This document shows positions 1 through 11,435 of a DNA stretch of 64,000 bases, one piece after another. The translations under genes and the position numbers were made by a program. The stretch is taken from positions 5,368,539 through 5,432,538 of the forward strand of contig NC_087070.1 in assembly GCF_963678635.1 (NCBI RefSeq). The letters are read 5' to 3'. The stretch is from Symsagittifera roscoffensis (taxonomy: Eukaryota > Xenacoelomorpha > Acoela > Convolutidae). The notes beneath the pieces are model-generated. The model did no database searches, was not told where the DNA came from, and saw nothing but the letters and a program-made list of their open reading frames with translations. Position 1 is the stretch's first letter, and every line of letters starts with the position of its first letter.

Positions 1-800
1 TAGGGGGGAGGAAAACGCGTGACACCTAGGTACCAGACATTTTTTACGAAAGACGGCATAGATCGCCCATGAATTTTAGGTATAATTACCTTTCTGGTTT
101 TTGGTAGTTTTCATTTTAACTGGAAATTTCAAAGAATTTTACTTTTTTGGGCAAGATTTCAGATAATTTTAACGAATCGGCTAAAGTTATAGACTAACAA
201 ACAAGTCGTGTTTCGACTTCCATCGGATTGAAACAGAGAAGGCAATTTTAGGAGACTGAATGAAGAAAATTTTGGTGAACAGAATTGGGTTTTGGAAATT
301 ATTTTTTATACTAGACCGCCAGAGGTGGTACTGGGATAGTGGATCAGGTAGACCAATACTCGACATAAGGTACGGGGAAATTCTTCAATCAAGCTTAGAA
401 ACAATTGAGCTGCAAGGTGGGAAGAGGTACAAGAGTCTTGCCGGCAGTTTTGGGATAGTTATCTAAGTGTCCCAACACTCAGTCTTGGGATAGTGATCTG
501 AGTGTCCCATTACTTGGGTCTTGAAATAGTGATCTAAGTATCCCAAGACTCTAGCGAAGGGTCCTAGGGGGGTTCAGGAAAGTCCCGGCACAGCAACGAA
601 GTGTACCAAAACTTGAGCAAAGGGTCCTAGGAGGGTTCAGAAAAGTCCTGGGACATCCCAAGATTGAGTGTTAGGACACTTAGATCCTTATCCCAAGACT
701 GCCGGCAAAACTCTTGCACCTCTTCCCACCTTGCAGCTCAAGTGTTTCTACGCTTGATTGAAGAATTTCCCCGTAGCTTATGTCATACCTGATCAAAGGA
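1..800. repeat. Dispersed repeat block, copy 1
   Basis: The block opening with a GGGGGGAGGAAAACGCGTGAC-like stretch recurs from about 2322, and the similarity runs on for about 740 bp. It contains short sub-repeats of the type TTGGGATAGTGATCTAAGTG and two 63-bp minisatellite-like units (about 545-660). Its right end (about 690-780) is the reverse complement of its own 360-450 segment, so a transcript or single strand could fold back. The short open frame inside it (260-466) recurs in the other copies only because the DNA is repeated, and I do not call it a gene. It may be a non-autonomous mobile element, but I see no clear termini. Confidence 0.6.
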
Positions 801-835
801 CTTTCTCTCGAGAGGTTTAGCACCCATTGAAGACC

Positions 836-1215
836 CGGTATGCGAGTACCTAATTTAAGTTTCTTGAGTGTAATTTATTTTGTTATGTTGATTTAGGGAG
901 AGTTCTTAGGTTGATGCATCTGATATGGATCAAAGGTCCTTTGTCTAAAAAAAAGTAACTATACATAAGGTTCCGACCCTGTTTTTAACGGCGATCGCGT
1001 ATTTTGGGTATTTTGAGAATTGAGTATGGGGGCGTTATTATTTACTAGAGTGGGGGGTATCTTGGTAGTGGCCTTTAAGCTGTAACGCGGGCTTTAGTCT
1101 CATGTCTCAAGTGAACCGAACTGGCTCCGACCGCTTGAGGTAGAACAACACAAGAGATAGTGTCCCTGACTCTTGAGCCAATGGTTATAGGGCCTATTTT
1201 TCTTTAACCTCATAT
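836..1215. repeat. ~400-bp dispersed repeat, copy 1 of 3
   Basis: This begins CGGTATGCGAGTACCTAA and ends near CTTTAACCTCATAT. Copies lie at 21591-21989 and 24236-24629 with only scattered differences. It could be a solo LTR of the TG...CA type (TGCGAG to CTCA), because all three copies start and stop at the same points. The flanks show no convincing target duplication, so the class is unresolved. Confidence 0.6.
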
Positions 1216-1592
1216 GTGACTGAAGTAGGCGACTGTTACATAGTGTTTTTATGGCGCTCCTGTGTGTTTTACGAGATCAAGACTACGGGATCAAAACCAT
1301 ATGAGACAGCTCCCGGCTACATTCCCATTCTAGAGTACCAGTGGTACGGTTCAACGGGAACGTGTCCACCTTCTGCTTGTACCGGGTTAGCTTTTTAAGA
1401 AAATTTGAGAAAATTTCCCTATGCGATTTCCGAAACGAGGTCTACGATTTCCGAAACGGGGACAAAAAAACGAGTAAAAGCCAAAATGCGAAACAAAAAA
1501 CCAAAAAAGATTAGAAATAGGAACAAAAAACGATGAAACCTCAAAAAATACAGTGGCTTTGACTTCCAAATTAGGTGGATCAAACTTTTATG
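1216..1592. other. Non-coding spacer
   Basis: This is AT-rich DNA with a purine-rich stretch at about 1420-1540. The short open frames on both strands have no recognisable domain. I see no RNA gene and no repeat shared with the rest of the window. Confidence 0.5.
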
Positions 1593-1838
1593 TTAATAAA
1601 AATAACCATACTGTTTTCCAATAAGACCGATCGTCTCGATCAAATCAGCAACGTTGTACAGGCGCCCAAGTGCGGGGCCTTGTAAGGTTTTCAGATAACT
1701 TGTGACATCAGATGTAACTGGAAGACTTGACTGGAACAGGTGACTAGCCCAGGGGAACGTGTGACCAACCAGCAGGTGACCAAACAGCGGTGTGATCAAA
1801 GCAAAACAGAGCAATAGGAGGAAAGTACTAAGAGGCAT
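1593..1838 (-). CDS. Candidate small secreted protein, 81 aa
   Basis: An ATG at 1838 opens an 81-codon frame. Its first 20 residues (MPLSTFLLLLCFALITPLFG) look like a signal peptide: a short polar start, a Leu-rich core and a small residue at the end. The rest has no cysteine pairs and no dibasic processing sites, and ends in aromatic residues (QYGYFY). It is not part of any repeat I can see here. It could be a real small secreted peptide, the first exon of a longer gene, or chance. No family is recognised, and the call rests on the signal-peptide shape and the ATG context only. Confidence 0.25.
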   Translation of the reverse strand: MPLSTFLLLLCFALITPLFGHLLVGHTFPWASHLFQSSLPVTSDVTSYLKTLQGPALGRLYNVADLIETIGLIGKQYGYFY

Positions 1839-2321
1839 TCTGTTTGGTCAACAATTTATCGTTAAAATCCTTTTTACCTTATAGGAAATAAGTGTAAACT
1901 TGGATAAGCGGATACCCACTGTTTTGAGGAAACGTTTTTGATTGAGCAGAGCTTGGAATCAGGTTCAACGGATTTTCTCTCGAGAGGTTTAGCACCCATT
2001 GCGCTTAAGGGTAACTTTCGGCTTAAGTGGGGGGCTAGATAGGGGGGAGGTTAGAAGGGGGGCTGGTTAAGATAGAGGTTGGCGGTACAAAATTGTAAAA
2101 AGGGGGACACATTATACCAACTATACAATCGATATCGTCATTTTGTTACATTAGTAGACCCAGAGTCTAGAACGATCCATCTATAGACTCAGATAAATAG
2201 TTGCAACGCGGGAGATCCAAATTTGAGATCGAATCAAGGTAGGTAACCTGGTCGGATCGGGTGAGGGGATCGAAATAGACAGTTTTTGGAACCCAAAAAG
2301 AGAATACCCCATAAGACCGCT
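1839..2321. other. Non-coding spacer
   Basis: There is no open frame worth calling. At about 1976-2000 the sequence shares a short segment (TTTCTCTCGAGAGGTTTAGCACCC) with 803-826, another piece of the repeat mosaic. Confidence 0.5.
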
Positions 2322-3064
2322 AGTAGGGGGGAGGAAAAACGCGTGACAGTCAGGTACCAGATTTTTTACGAAAGACGGCATAGGTCGCCTGTAAACTTTA
2401 GGTATACTTACCTTTCTGGTTTTTGGTAGTTTTCATTTTTATTGGAAGTTTTAAAAATTTTTACTTTTTGGGCCAGATTTAGGATACTTTTAACAAATCG
2501 GCTAAAATTATAGACTAAAAAACAAGTCGTGTTTCGACTTCTATCGGATTGAAACAGGGAAGGCAGTTTTAGGGGACTTAATAAAAAAATTTTGGTGAAC
2601 AGAAGTGGGTTTTGGAAATTATTTTTTATACTACAGCTCCAGAGGTGGTACTGGGATAGTGGATCAGGTATCCCAATACTCGACATGGGGTACGGGGAAA
2701 TTCTTCAATCAAGCGTAGAAACAATTGAGCTGCAAGATGGGAAGACGTACAAGAGTCTTGCCGGCAGTTTTGGGATAGTGATCTAAGTGTCCCAACACTC
2801 AGTATTGGGATAGTGATCTGAGTGTCCCATTACTTGAGTCTTGGAATAGTGATCTAAGTATCCCAAGACTTTAGCGAAGGGTCCTAGGGGGGTTCAGGAA
2901 AGTCCTGGCACAGCAACAAAGTGTACCAAAACTGGAGCAAAGTGTCCTAGGAGGGTTCAGAAAAGTCCTGGGACATCCCAAGACTGAGTGTTAGCACACT
3001 TAGATCATTATCCCAAGACTGCCGGCAAGACTCTTGTACCTCTTCCCACCTTGCAGCTCAAGTG
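2322..3064. repeat. Dispersed repeat block, copy 2
   Basis: This is a direct copy of the block at 1-800, offset by about 2.32 kb, with several percent divergence and small indels. It holds the same sub-repeats, two 63-bp units at about 2868-2990 and an inverted arm at about 3008-3065. The pair flanks 1.5 kb of other sequence. Confidence 0.6.
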
Positions 3065-3395
3065 TTTCCATCGGATTGAAACAGGGAAGGCAATTTTAGG
3101 AGACTGAATGAAGAAAATTTTGGTGAACAGAATTGGGTTTCGGAAATTATTTTTTATACTAGAGCGCCAGAGGTGGTACTGGCATAGTGGATCAGGTATC
3201 CCTAACCTCGACATAAAGTACGGGGAAATTCTTCAATCAAGCGTAGAAACACTTGAGCTGCCAGGTGGGAAGAGGTACAAGTGTCTTGCCGGCGGTCTTG
3301 GGATAGTGATCTTAGTGTCCCAACACTCAGTCTTGGGATAGTGATCTAAGTGTCCTAATACTTGGGTCTTGGAATACTGATCTAAGTATCCCAAG
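3065..3395. repeat. Partial third copy of the repeat block
   Basis: From the sequence TCGGATTGAAACAGGGAAGGC onward this repeats the interior of the two larger blocks (compare 222-540 and 2545-2880), in direct orientation. It runs directly into the minisatellite. Confidence 0.6.
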
Positions 3396-3877
3396 ACTTT
3401 AGCGAAGGGTCCTAGGAGGGTTCAGAAAAGTCCTGGGACAGCAACGAAGTGTACCAAAACTTAAGCGAAGGGTCTTAGGAGGGTTCAGAAAAGTCCTGCG
3501 ACAGCAACGAAGTGTACCAATACTTAAGCGAAGGGTCCTAGGAGGGTTTGGAAAAGTCCTGGGACAGCAACGAAGTGTACCAACACTTAAGCGAAGAGTC
3601 CTAGGAGGGTTCGGAAAAATCCAGGGAAAGTTACGAAGTGTACCAACATCTGAGCGAAGGGTCATAGGAGGCTTCACAAAAGTCCTGGGATAGCAACGAA
3701 GTGTACCAAAACTTGAACGAAGGGTCCTGGGAGGGTATATAAGTGTACTAGGACAGTACCGAAGTACACCAAGACCCCATTGAAGTATCCCAACACTTGA
3801 GCGAAGGATCCTAGGAGAGTACCAAGAAAACCTGGGACAGTACTAAAGCATCCCAAAACTAGAACGAAAGGTCCTAA
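3396..3877. repeat. 63-bp minisatellite, about 7.5 units
   Basis: Unit starts (ACTTAAGCGAAGGGTCC-like) fall at about 3396, 3459, 3522, 3585, 3648, 3711 and 3774, an exact 63-bp step. Two more diverged units follow near 3794 and 3857. Because 63 is a multiple of three, the minus strand carries an open frame made of a 21-residue repeat. The same unit occurs in pairs inside the blocks at 1-800 and 2322-3064, so the array probably expanded from them. Confidence 0.85.
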
Positions 3878-4041
3878 GGCCTGAAACTGAAAAAACTGAG
3901 ACTCAAAACTGATTAAATTTAGTTAGACTGGTTTTGATTTTTGATACTTTAGGGAAATTTCTTATAATTTTAATCAGATTTTACAGTAGGGACTTGTAAA
4001 TATTAAAAATGTAGATAAAGAAAATTGTATATATAAAAATC

Positions 4042-6761
4042 ATGAAGAGAAATAGGGTATCGATAACTGAAAGAAAGGGAACAGGATTTAGGCAAAACCA
4101 GACCGCAACGCAAAAGAAACCGACACCAATAAGTCTGAGAGTAATGAGGAAGAAAATTTTAGTGAATATGGTCAGCACAAGAAGCAACAAGGAACAGAAG
4201 GCGAAAGAAAAAACAATAGAAGAACAAAGCATACCAGTAAAAGAGGCTGATTTAGAAACACCAGATCAAAATCAATCTATAGATGGATTTGAACGGAGGG
4301 AAACGGAGTCTACACCGATGCCAAATATAGAAGAACAGGAAAAGAACACTTTAGATTTCTCACCATTAGGCAATGGAGACGAGTTGACCAACACACCGGA
4401 GACGATAGAAGACGTTTCACAGACAAAGAAAACGTCGTCGAGGATTGCTGCGATGGTCGGAATGAAGCCAAGAGAGAAGGAGGAGATAACGACAGTGACC
4501 GAGAAAAGCAAAACCTTTGGGACAGTTTCGACGATACCGACGAAAACCAAGAAGCAACAGCTAGCCAAGATAAACGAGCTGATGGAACGAAAACAGCTTC
4601 AGCAGAGCTAGGAGACTTAATGACAAAGTTAAGAGAAATAGACAAAAAGTTGAAGGGCAGTGAAGAAAACCGCCAAGAGCTGAAAAAGGAAACAAAACAC
4701 ATCAAAAAACGAGAACCTGGATAACTTCTACGTCTTAGCAAGAGCCACGGAAGAAAAGCTACAGCAGATGTCGGACAAGGTAGATGCTACCAACAAAGAA
4801 TGAGAGGAACATATCAAGAAGGATATGGAAGAAATGAAGAAACGGTATGACACCGTGAATGAGAAGTTGTGGAATCTAGAGACCAGAATGGATACATTGA
4901 GCAAGGATGAAGCTGAAATTTTTTGTGCCATACAGTCCAAACTGTATGCACTCTGGAAAAACTCTATAGCACAAGATAAATTAGTGGCAGACAAACCACA
5001 GGGAACTAGAGTCGACTTTGTAGAACCGCAACGGAAGAAAAGGGAGTCCACGCCGCTACCCCGGGTTGCAACGAGCATAGGGGCAGTAGGGTCCAAGACT
5101 ACTATAAAGGGTGAAACCAAAGACTCGCGAATGCACCGGGGGACTGTGGAACACACACAAGTTTAACACCTGACGCCATGACGTGGGCGAGTACCTGGGA
5201 AATGATGAACAGAACACTTGAAGCATTTGCTACAAGGGATACAGAGTCGAATGACAGAGGAAGTGATAAATCCAGGAAGACCTTTAAAAAACCAAAAAAA
5301 TTTAAAGAGGACTCGGATGGCTGCATTGACACCTGGGTAGAAGTCATGAGACTACATCTAGAACAGGACAATTTGAATGACAAAAGGCAGGCCTGCACGG
5401 CATTACTAAGCAATTTACAAGGCACCGCACTAAAATGCGTGGTAGCAAAGAGAGAGGAGGAGCGTGATACAGCGGACAAAATCTTGGAGATACTGTTGAA
5501 TTGATTCGGATCAGGAATGAAGGGTCATCAAGCGATGATGAGATTTGAAAAAAAAGACAAAGGGAAGACGAGTCAATCGATCGATTCCTGGATGATCTTG
5601 AGAGCTTGAGGAGAAGAAGCGATCCGGAAGAATCGACGAACAGAAGAAAAGAAACTTCAGCATCGCTTCAAATTTTATTGACGAGTGAGAAGTGAGAAGT
5701 GACTTGAGAACGATGTTGGCAACATATTATACACTATCAAAGGATCAAGCACCAACCCCAGAAGAGATGAGACAAAAGTCAAGAGAGTACAAGTTGATGA
5801 AACTAAAAAAAATTCTCGTTCTCAGAAGGCAGGAGTATGCAAGGGGGGAGCCAGCTACATAGGTCGTCATGAAACAAGCCTAGAGACGCCATAGACAAAC
5901 GTAGGTCATGTGCAAATTGTGGATCAGCGGATCATCGTGTGGCGGACTTCACGACATACAAGCAAGGCATGAAAAGCTTGGGATACGCACCAGAGGAAGA
6001 GGATATGAATCAAACCGAGAAACATGAGTTTTACAGTGGCTTGATCATCAATACAGGCGCGAGGTGTTTTTTCTGTAACCATGAAGGCCATTTCAGGATG
6101 GAATGTCCTTTGTTTTGGGAAGCGGTGAAGAATCAGAATCACCCAAATCACAAACTGGCACTGGCTGCAGTTCAAAATACCCGGAATAGACAAGCTGAAA
6201 ATGATTTGAACAACAAAGAAGCAGCGGGTGGTGAATTATCAACACAGACAGTAAAGGCCAACGAAATCGACGAACGAAATCGAGCAACGGCCGAAACAGG
6301 AAATAGAAAAACAGAGATTGAATGAAACACTCTGTATGACAACATCAGAACCAGAGACCGGAGGGAACTCAATGAATAGGAGCAATTGCAACATCTCGAA
6401 AAAGATGACGAGAAAACCATTTGGCATCACGAAAATTGGGACAAGACCCATGTCAAATATCACAGTGGGTGTCCACGAAGTAACAAGAAACTTGAGTGAA
6501 CCGAGTGATCAGACAATAATGCACATAGATTTGTACGCGGATTACTTGAGCGCAATAAGCCCGCAAACTCCTTTTGGAGCTTTAAGGGCATTAACCACGA
6601 GAGGTGGTATTAAATCAGTTGGCATAGACAACAGATACACGGAAGCCTCTGGTCCACATGAGGTCATGCTGAATATAGATGGAAAAAACATCTACACAAA
6701 AATTATGATAACGTGTGATGAGGATCTAGCCGGGCAAATCTACTTGGTAGAGAAGAACTAA
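4042..6761 (+). pseudogene. gag: D1 Gag region, broken
   Basis: The ATG at 4042 opens the first piece (to 4611), which aligns with the D2 Gag N-terminus around the MVSTRSNK / MVETRSQK stretch. The capsid-like part is in pieces at 4825-5166 and 5178-5504 (DGCIDTWVEVMRLHLEQ, matching D2 DGCIDTWIEVMKLHFEE), then a frame-broken stretch to about 5900. Two zinc knuckles follow. The first (CANCGSADHRVADF) has lost its last Cys, while the second (CFFCNHEGHFRMEC, about 6064-6105) is intact. A linker at 6318-6761 matches D2 Gag-Pro residues 1005-1117. At least four stops or frameshifts make this non-functional. Confidence 0.8.
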
Positions 6762-7495
6762 AAGTGAGATGGATTGGACACTTCGCTATGTAAGAAGAAG
6801 ATGTAATGCATCTGGGAATAGAGGCAGACATATCGGCACACTTACTGGACATAAGCGGAAAGATGTTCAACTGCGTGGGTTATGGAGACAGGAGCCGTCT
6901 TGAGTGTCTTACCAATTGAAACATGGAAAAATTGGGGCTCGACAAAGATGACTTGATAGACTCAAGAATATGGTTGTCAGCGGCAAACAAAGGGGCGTTG
7001 TATGTTCTATGAAGGACGCCAATAATAGCCCTAAATCTGGGCGAACGCATTTTATGGATGAGTTTTCTGGTAGCTGAGAATCTGGATGAGTCTGACCAAT
7101 TTATTTCAGGCCGAAATTTCATCAGGAATTTCGATGTAACAATTGATCTTAACAATGCTATGTTCAGAAGAGGGAACCCAGAAAGGAAGTACATAATTAA
7201 ACCGGTAAATTTGATAATGGTGAATGAAAGTAAGACTCCAGTTTTCTTGAATAGGAGGGTGAGGCTGAAAGCAATTGAGGCAGCGATTGTAAGTTTGCGG
7301 ATGAAAAACTTCAATGAACTAAGTGACAATAAACCAATATGCATAGTGACGAATCCGAATAGTCAAAGTGCTGCTATTTTAGGAAGATCCTTCTCGATAA
7401 CCAAGAAAGGCCTCTGCGTCAGTGTCTTGTTGAATATTCTTGATGTACCAATACAATCTAGAGAGGAAGGAAGCTGGGATACGCACTACCCATGA
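6762..7495 (+). pseudogene. pro: D1 retropepsin-like protease, broken
   Basis: The active-site turn that reads DTGA in D2 reads ETGA here (about 6884-6895), so the catalytic Asp is gone. The C-terminal flap-side motif ILGRDF of D2 is ISGRNF here (about 7106-7123). The frame is broken between the two. The open piece 7058-7495 continues into the Pro-RT connector (IIKPVNLIM matching D2 VKRPINRII). This is an aspartic protease by family, dead in this copy. Confidence 0.75.
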
Positions 7496-7641
7496 AAACT
7501 AGATATGAAATGACTGAAAATGTGAAAAAAATGAAGTTCTTTATTGCCCGAATCATAGCGATAAAATTTGTATTTTGAGAAGATTGAAGAAAATAAAGTG
7601 TACAGCAAGTCTTGTGAAGTCGCTTAAGTCAGAAGAGACGG

Positions 7642-9484
7642 ACGATTGACTTTCGAGCTGTGCAAATTTTCGCGGAAAGACTCACACTAGAGGAATTAGA
7701 AATGGATAAACCGGTATTACCAGAAATAGAAAACTTGAGGGGTAAGATAACGGACGAACAGCTCGAGGCCGTCAAGGATATGTTAAATCGGACAAAAGAC
7801 ATTTTTTTCGAAACAAAAGGCAGACATTGGATGCTGCATGCAACTTTGTTGAACATGAAATAGAGCTTGAGGAGTCGGTGGTACCGAATAGGGAGCGGGC
7901 GAGGAGTATGACCCCTAACAAATCGGATGCATGTAGAAAAGTTTTAGAGACCCTACTAGAGTATGATATGATAGAACCATCGAAGTCAGCGTGGACGTGT
8001 GGAGTGGTGATGGCTAAGAATAAAGGAGACCAACTAAGGTTTTGTTGTGACTTTCGGTATCTGAACTCCGTCACGGTGAAGGATGCCTATCCCATACCTA
8101 GAATCGATGAGAGCCTCTCAAAAATAGGAGACGCAAAATTTTTTACAACTGTTGATTTAGTGTCGGCTTTTTGGCAGGTACCACTGAGGAAACAGGACAG
8201 AGACAAGACAAGATTTGCATGCGAGCTGGGATTGTTCCAATGAAAAAGGATGCCCTTTGGCCTCTGCAATGCGACAGTCACATTCCAACGACTGATGGTA
8301 CAGGCGCTGACAAGCGTAACGAAGACATACGGCAATTTAGTAATGTGCTACATAGATGACGTGGTGATAGCGATACCTACTCTAGAGGATCACATCGAAC
8401 AACTAGACGAGGTATTCGCTTGCATGAAAAGAGCAGGACTAAAATGCAAGCCATCGAAGTGTGAGATTCTCAAGGATTCGATCAAATACCTGGGGAAGAT
8501 GGTGGACAAATATGTCAGTAGACCAGACCCAGACACGTTAGAGGCGGTGCTGACTTGGAAGTCACATAAAACCGAGCATAAAATAATGAGCTTCCTGTCT
8601 TTTGCGAACTATTACAGGGAGTTCATCAAGAGCTATGCTGCCAAATATATTCAATGCAACAACTCATGACGCACAAGGGCAAGAAATTCACGTGGAATAA
8701 CGCCGCAGAGGAATCATTTCAAAGAATAAAGAGAAAGCTGTGCGAAGCACCTGTGCTGGGGATGGCCACGGAAAAGGGAATGTACGTGCTGGATACGGAT
8801 GCATCGGTGGTAGCGATCTTTGGAATACTCCACAAAGAACAGGAGTGGAACAGGAAGACAGTCTTGAGAACGATAGCTTACGGGAGCAAAGTATTGAGTG
8901 ATACAGAGATGAAGTACGGGGCACCCAAAGCGGAAATGCTTGCGGCCGTCAACTTTGTAGAAAATTACAAGGCATAACTGGGTGGCGAACCATTCAATTT
9001 ACGAGTCGACAACAGAGCAATCAGTTGGTTGAAAACATACTCAATGGACCAGAGCTACATTGGGAGATGGATAGTGCGCCTGGATGGTTATAACATAATT
9101 ATTGAGCACAGAACAAGGGACAAACGTCAAAATGCCGACAGCTTGAGCAAGAAGACGGAATTCTACGAGAGACAGGAGCAAAGGGAGGCCGACAGGCCGG
9201 AAATCATAGATGGTTTCTCATTTATGGACAAGGAGACGTATGACAGTCTTCCACTCACGAGGTGGCTCGATAAGTCAGAGAAACCAATAGAGGACCATTT
9301 TGGGCTGCCAACTGAAAATGAGACGAAAGAAATTCTCAAAAGAAATCCCAGGATGCCAATGGAAAGGATGCTCAAGTCGAAGATAGTGAGGGAAACAGTA
9401 AAAGCAAAAACCTACGACCTCGATGAAGTGGAGACAAGAAAGGTGACGATAGGAGAGGATCTGAGGAGACTCCCGACAAACTAG
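7642..9484 (+). pseudogene. pol: D1 reverse transcriptase and RNase H, broken
   Basis: RT is followed through RFCCDFRYLNSVTVKDAYPIPR, FFTTVDLVSAFWQVPL, a stop at about 8241, then KRMPFGLCNATVTFQRL and the catalytic box CYIDDVV (about 8350). RNase H begins near 8770 with YVLDTDAS and continues through APKAEM. The thumb region reads FANYYREFIKSYA. D1 keeps the FGLCNATVTFQRL segment that D2 has lost, so it is the reference for reading the D2 lesion. Stops and frame changes at about 8241, 8669 and 8977 kill it. Confidence 0.85.
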
Positions 9485-10453
9485 CAGACAATAAACCGGT
9501 AGTTCGGAACAATGATAAAGACAAACTGGAAGTCACCATATTGAATAGAGGGAGGCGGCTCATGGCGAGGACTCAACGATAGGCAAGCAACCTGACGACA
9601 TAGAATTGTGCGAACATTCTTCGAGAAAATCCCAGAGGACATAATAAGACGGACTACGTTTCGGAAGAAGAAAGTGAGATTCAAGGAGGAAGCCGAACAC
9701 CTAGGACGAGATCAAGAGTCCGTGGAGTGGTCGAAATCAGAAGGAGACAGATAGGAAGAGAATTTGTCCGAAGAGTCGGAAGAATGGATGATCACTCAGA
9801 GAAGAGTGGTGATGACCAAGACGGTCTCTGCATGATATTAGCAGAAGAGAAAATGAGGCACCACGACAGAGAACTAAAAACTGTTCCTTCCTCGGGAACG
9901 TACAACCTAGAGCAACAGGATGCGTACGGAGGAGAGGAGCTTGAGAAAATAGCGGTGTCAAGGAAACCATTCAGGGAGCCATCGTGCAATTCAATTGTCA
10001 GGACAAACCTGGAACCGGACGATGACAGGGAGGTCTTGAGAAGGATAGTTTGCGTTAAGCTAAAAGACGACATCCACAGTCCCGGAGAACTGAATGGTCA
10101 TATGATGCATTGAAGGAACACGTCAAAGCGAGATACAGACTGTCGGATCTGATACGAGCCCAGTAGAATGACAAGATGACGAGTAACCTCTCTACATCTC
10201 TACAGGGATCCGGAGGGGAGTCAAGGAGAAAGGAGACCTGGAGGAGGATAGTTACAAGATCTTGAGCCAGTTCTACAAAGAGAGAAGGGACTTACTCTAT
10301 CACACAGCTGATGGTGTAGTAGCCTGTAGGAGGAACGATGAAGAGAAGATATTACACAGGCATAATCTCATCATACTGCCACAGCTATACCAGACGGAAG
10401 TTTTGTCCAGATTGCACGAACAGATGGGACATCAGGGGATAGACAAGGTTTAA
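9485..10453 (+). pseudogene. D1 RNase H to integrase spacer and integrase N-terminus
   Basis: The pieces at 9727-10113 and 10262-10453 match D2 ORF-B residues about 500-705 (for example CRRNDEEKILHRHNLIILPQ against CRRREEDKVLYKYNAIVLPQ). The open frame stops at GHQGIDKV, inside the integrase zinc-binding domain. From there the sequence jumps to the D2 FVRGVGVG equivalent (about 10482). About 560 codons, covering the integrase core, GPF region and acidic linker, are absent. Confidence 0.75.
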
Positions 10454-10469
10454 CAAAAAATATTACACA

Positions 10470-11088
10470 AGATAAATATTTTTGTCCGGGGAGTGGGGGT
10501 AGGACTTATCCACAACAAAAATTTGATAATGAAGAAGCTCAGGGAAGTAAGAGAGACTGGACTTGGATCAGGAGGAAGCTGAGCCTACCATAGGAAGAAA
10601 TTTCAAGACAAATTCGAGATACCGAATGAATATTCAGAGAACATCCTGATCAAAGACAGCGACTTCATTTTGTCAGATAGGACTAGTGCGATCTGCATAA
10701 CAGCGGACATGAGCTTCAACACGAGACTGGAAGCAGACTTCAAAAAAGAATATCAAAACGTGGAGTTTCTATTCAGGCAGAGGCCGGGGTTGAGAGGAAT
10801 GGATGCGCTTCCCCTTTCAGTTTCACGAGTTTCTGGTAAATATCTGTGTTTTTGGTGAGGAGGGTCAATGAGAGGAACACGATAGACCCCGAGCATGTGA
10901 TGTTGGCACTAACGAGATTGAGGGACTTCATGGTCGAAAGAGGGACACGAGAGGTCTCAATGCCGGTCTACGAGCCAAACAGGGGCAGCTTGAACCCTAG
11001 GGAATTATACGCCAATCTGCACGTGGTCTTTGCAGAAACGGAGATAATGGTTCACCTACACAAGAAGTATTACTTGAGTATCGCCTGA
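10470..11088 (+). pseudogene. D1 macro-domain-like C-terminus of Pol
   Basis: Two overlapping frames (10670-10858 and 10846-11088) together align over their whole length with D2 ORF-B residues about 1338-1477: ITADMSFNTRLEADFKKEY, then GKYLCFWV, then MPVYEPNRG and VHLHKKYYLSI. The layout fits macro (ADP-ribose-binding) domains. One frameshift near 10850 separates the halves. The domain ends the polyprotein at a TGA in both D1 and D2, so its position is shared. Confidence 0.6.
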
Positions 11089-11435
11089 GCTTTGAATGGA
11101 CATGGAAGTCTTAAGCACAGGGTTCTTGAGCTAGGTAAAAGGGGGCACGAGTCAGGTAGCTGGATTTCAAAGAAATTGGCATAACTGGTCAAAAAAAAAA
11201 GAATTCTATTTCCAGATTGATTTGCAAATTGAAATGGCAATCAAGCTACACTTACTCGAACAAAACAGGAGAGATCTCGAACGGTTCTTCACTAGCAGTA
11301 CTAGAGTAGTATGTTTCTTGTGTTTAACTGGGAAGGCATTTCTTGAGTTTAATTGGTAAGGTATTTCTTGAGTTGGTTTGGGAAAAGTATTTCTTGAGTT
11401 TGTTGATACGTGAGATCGCTTGAGAAGAAGCAACG
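11089..11435. other. Intergenic spacer between D1 Pol and ORF2
   Basis: This is AT-rich DNA with three tandem-like TTTCTTGAGTTTG/AATTGG repeats at 11335-11405. No coding match to D2 is seen. Confidence 0.4.

Noticed and set aside
836-1215. LTR of D1
   Set aside because: It is 2.8 kb away from D1 Gag, copies 2 and 3 are both downstream of D1, and no primer-binding site or polypurine tract adjoins them.
3396-3877. CRISPR-like array
   Set aside because: The whole 63-bp unit is repeated with no unique spacers, and the genome is eukaryotic. It is a minisatellite.
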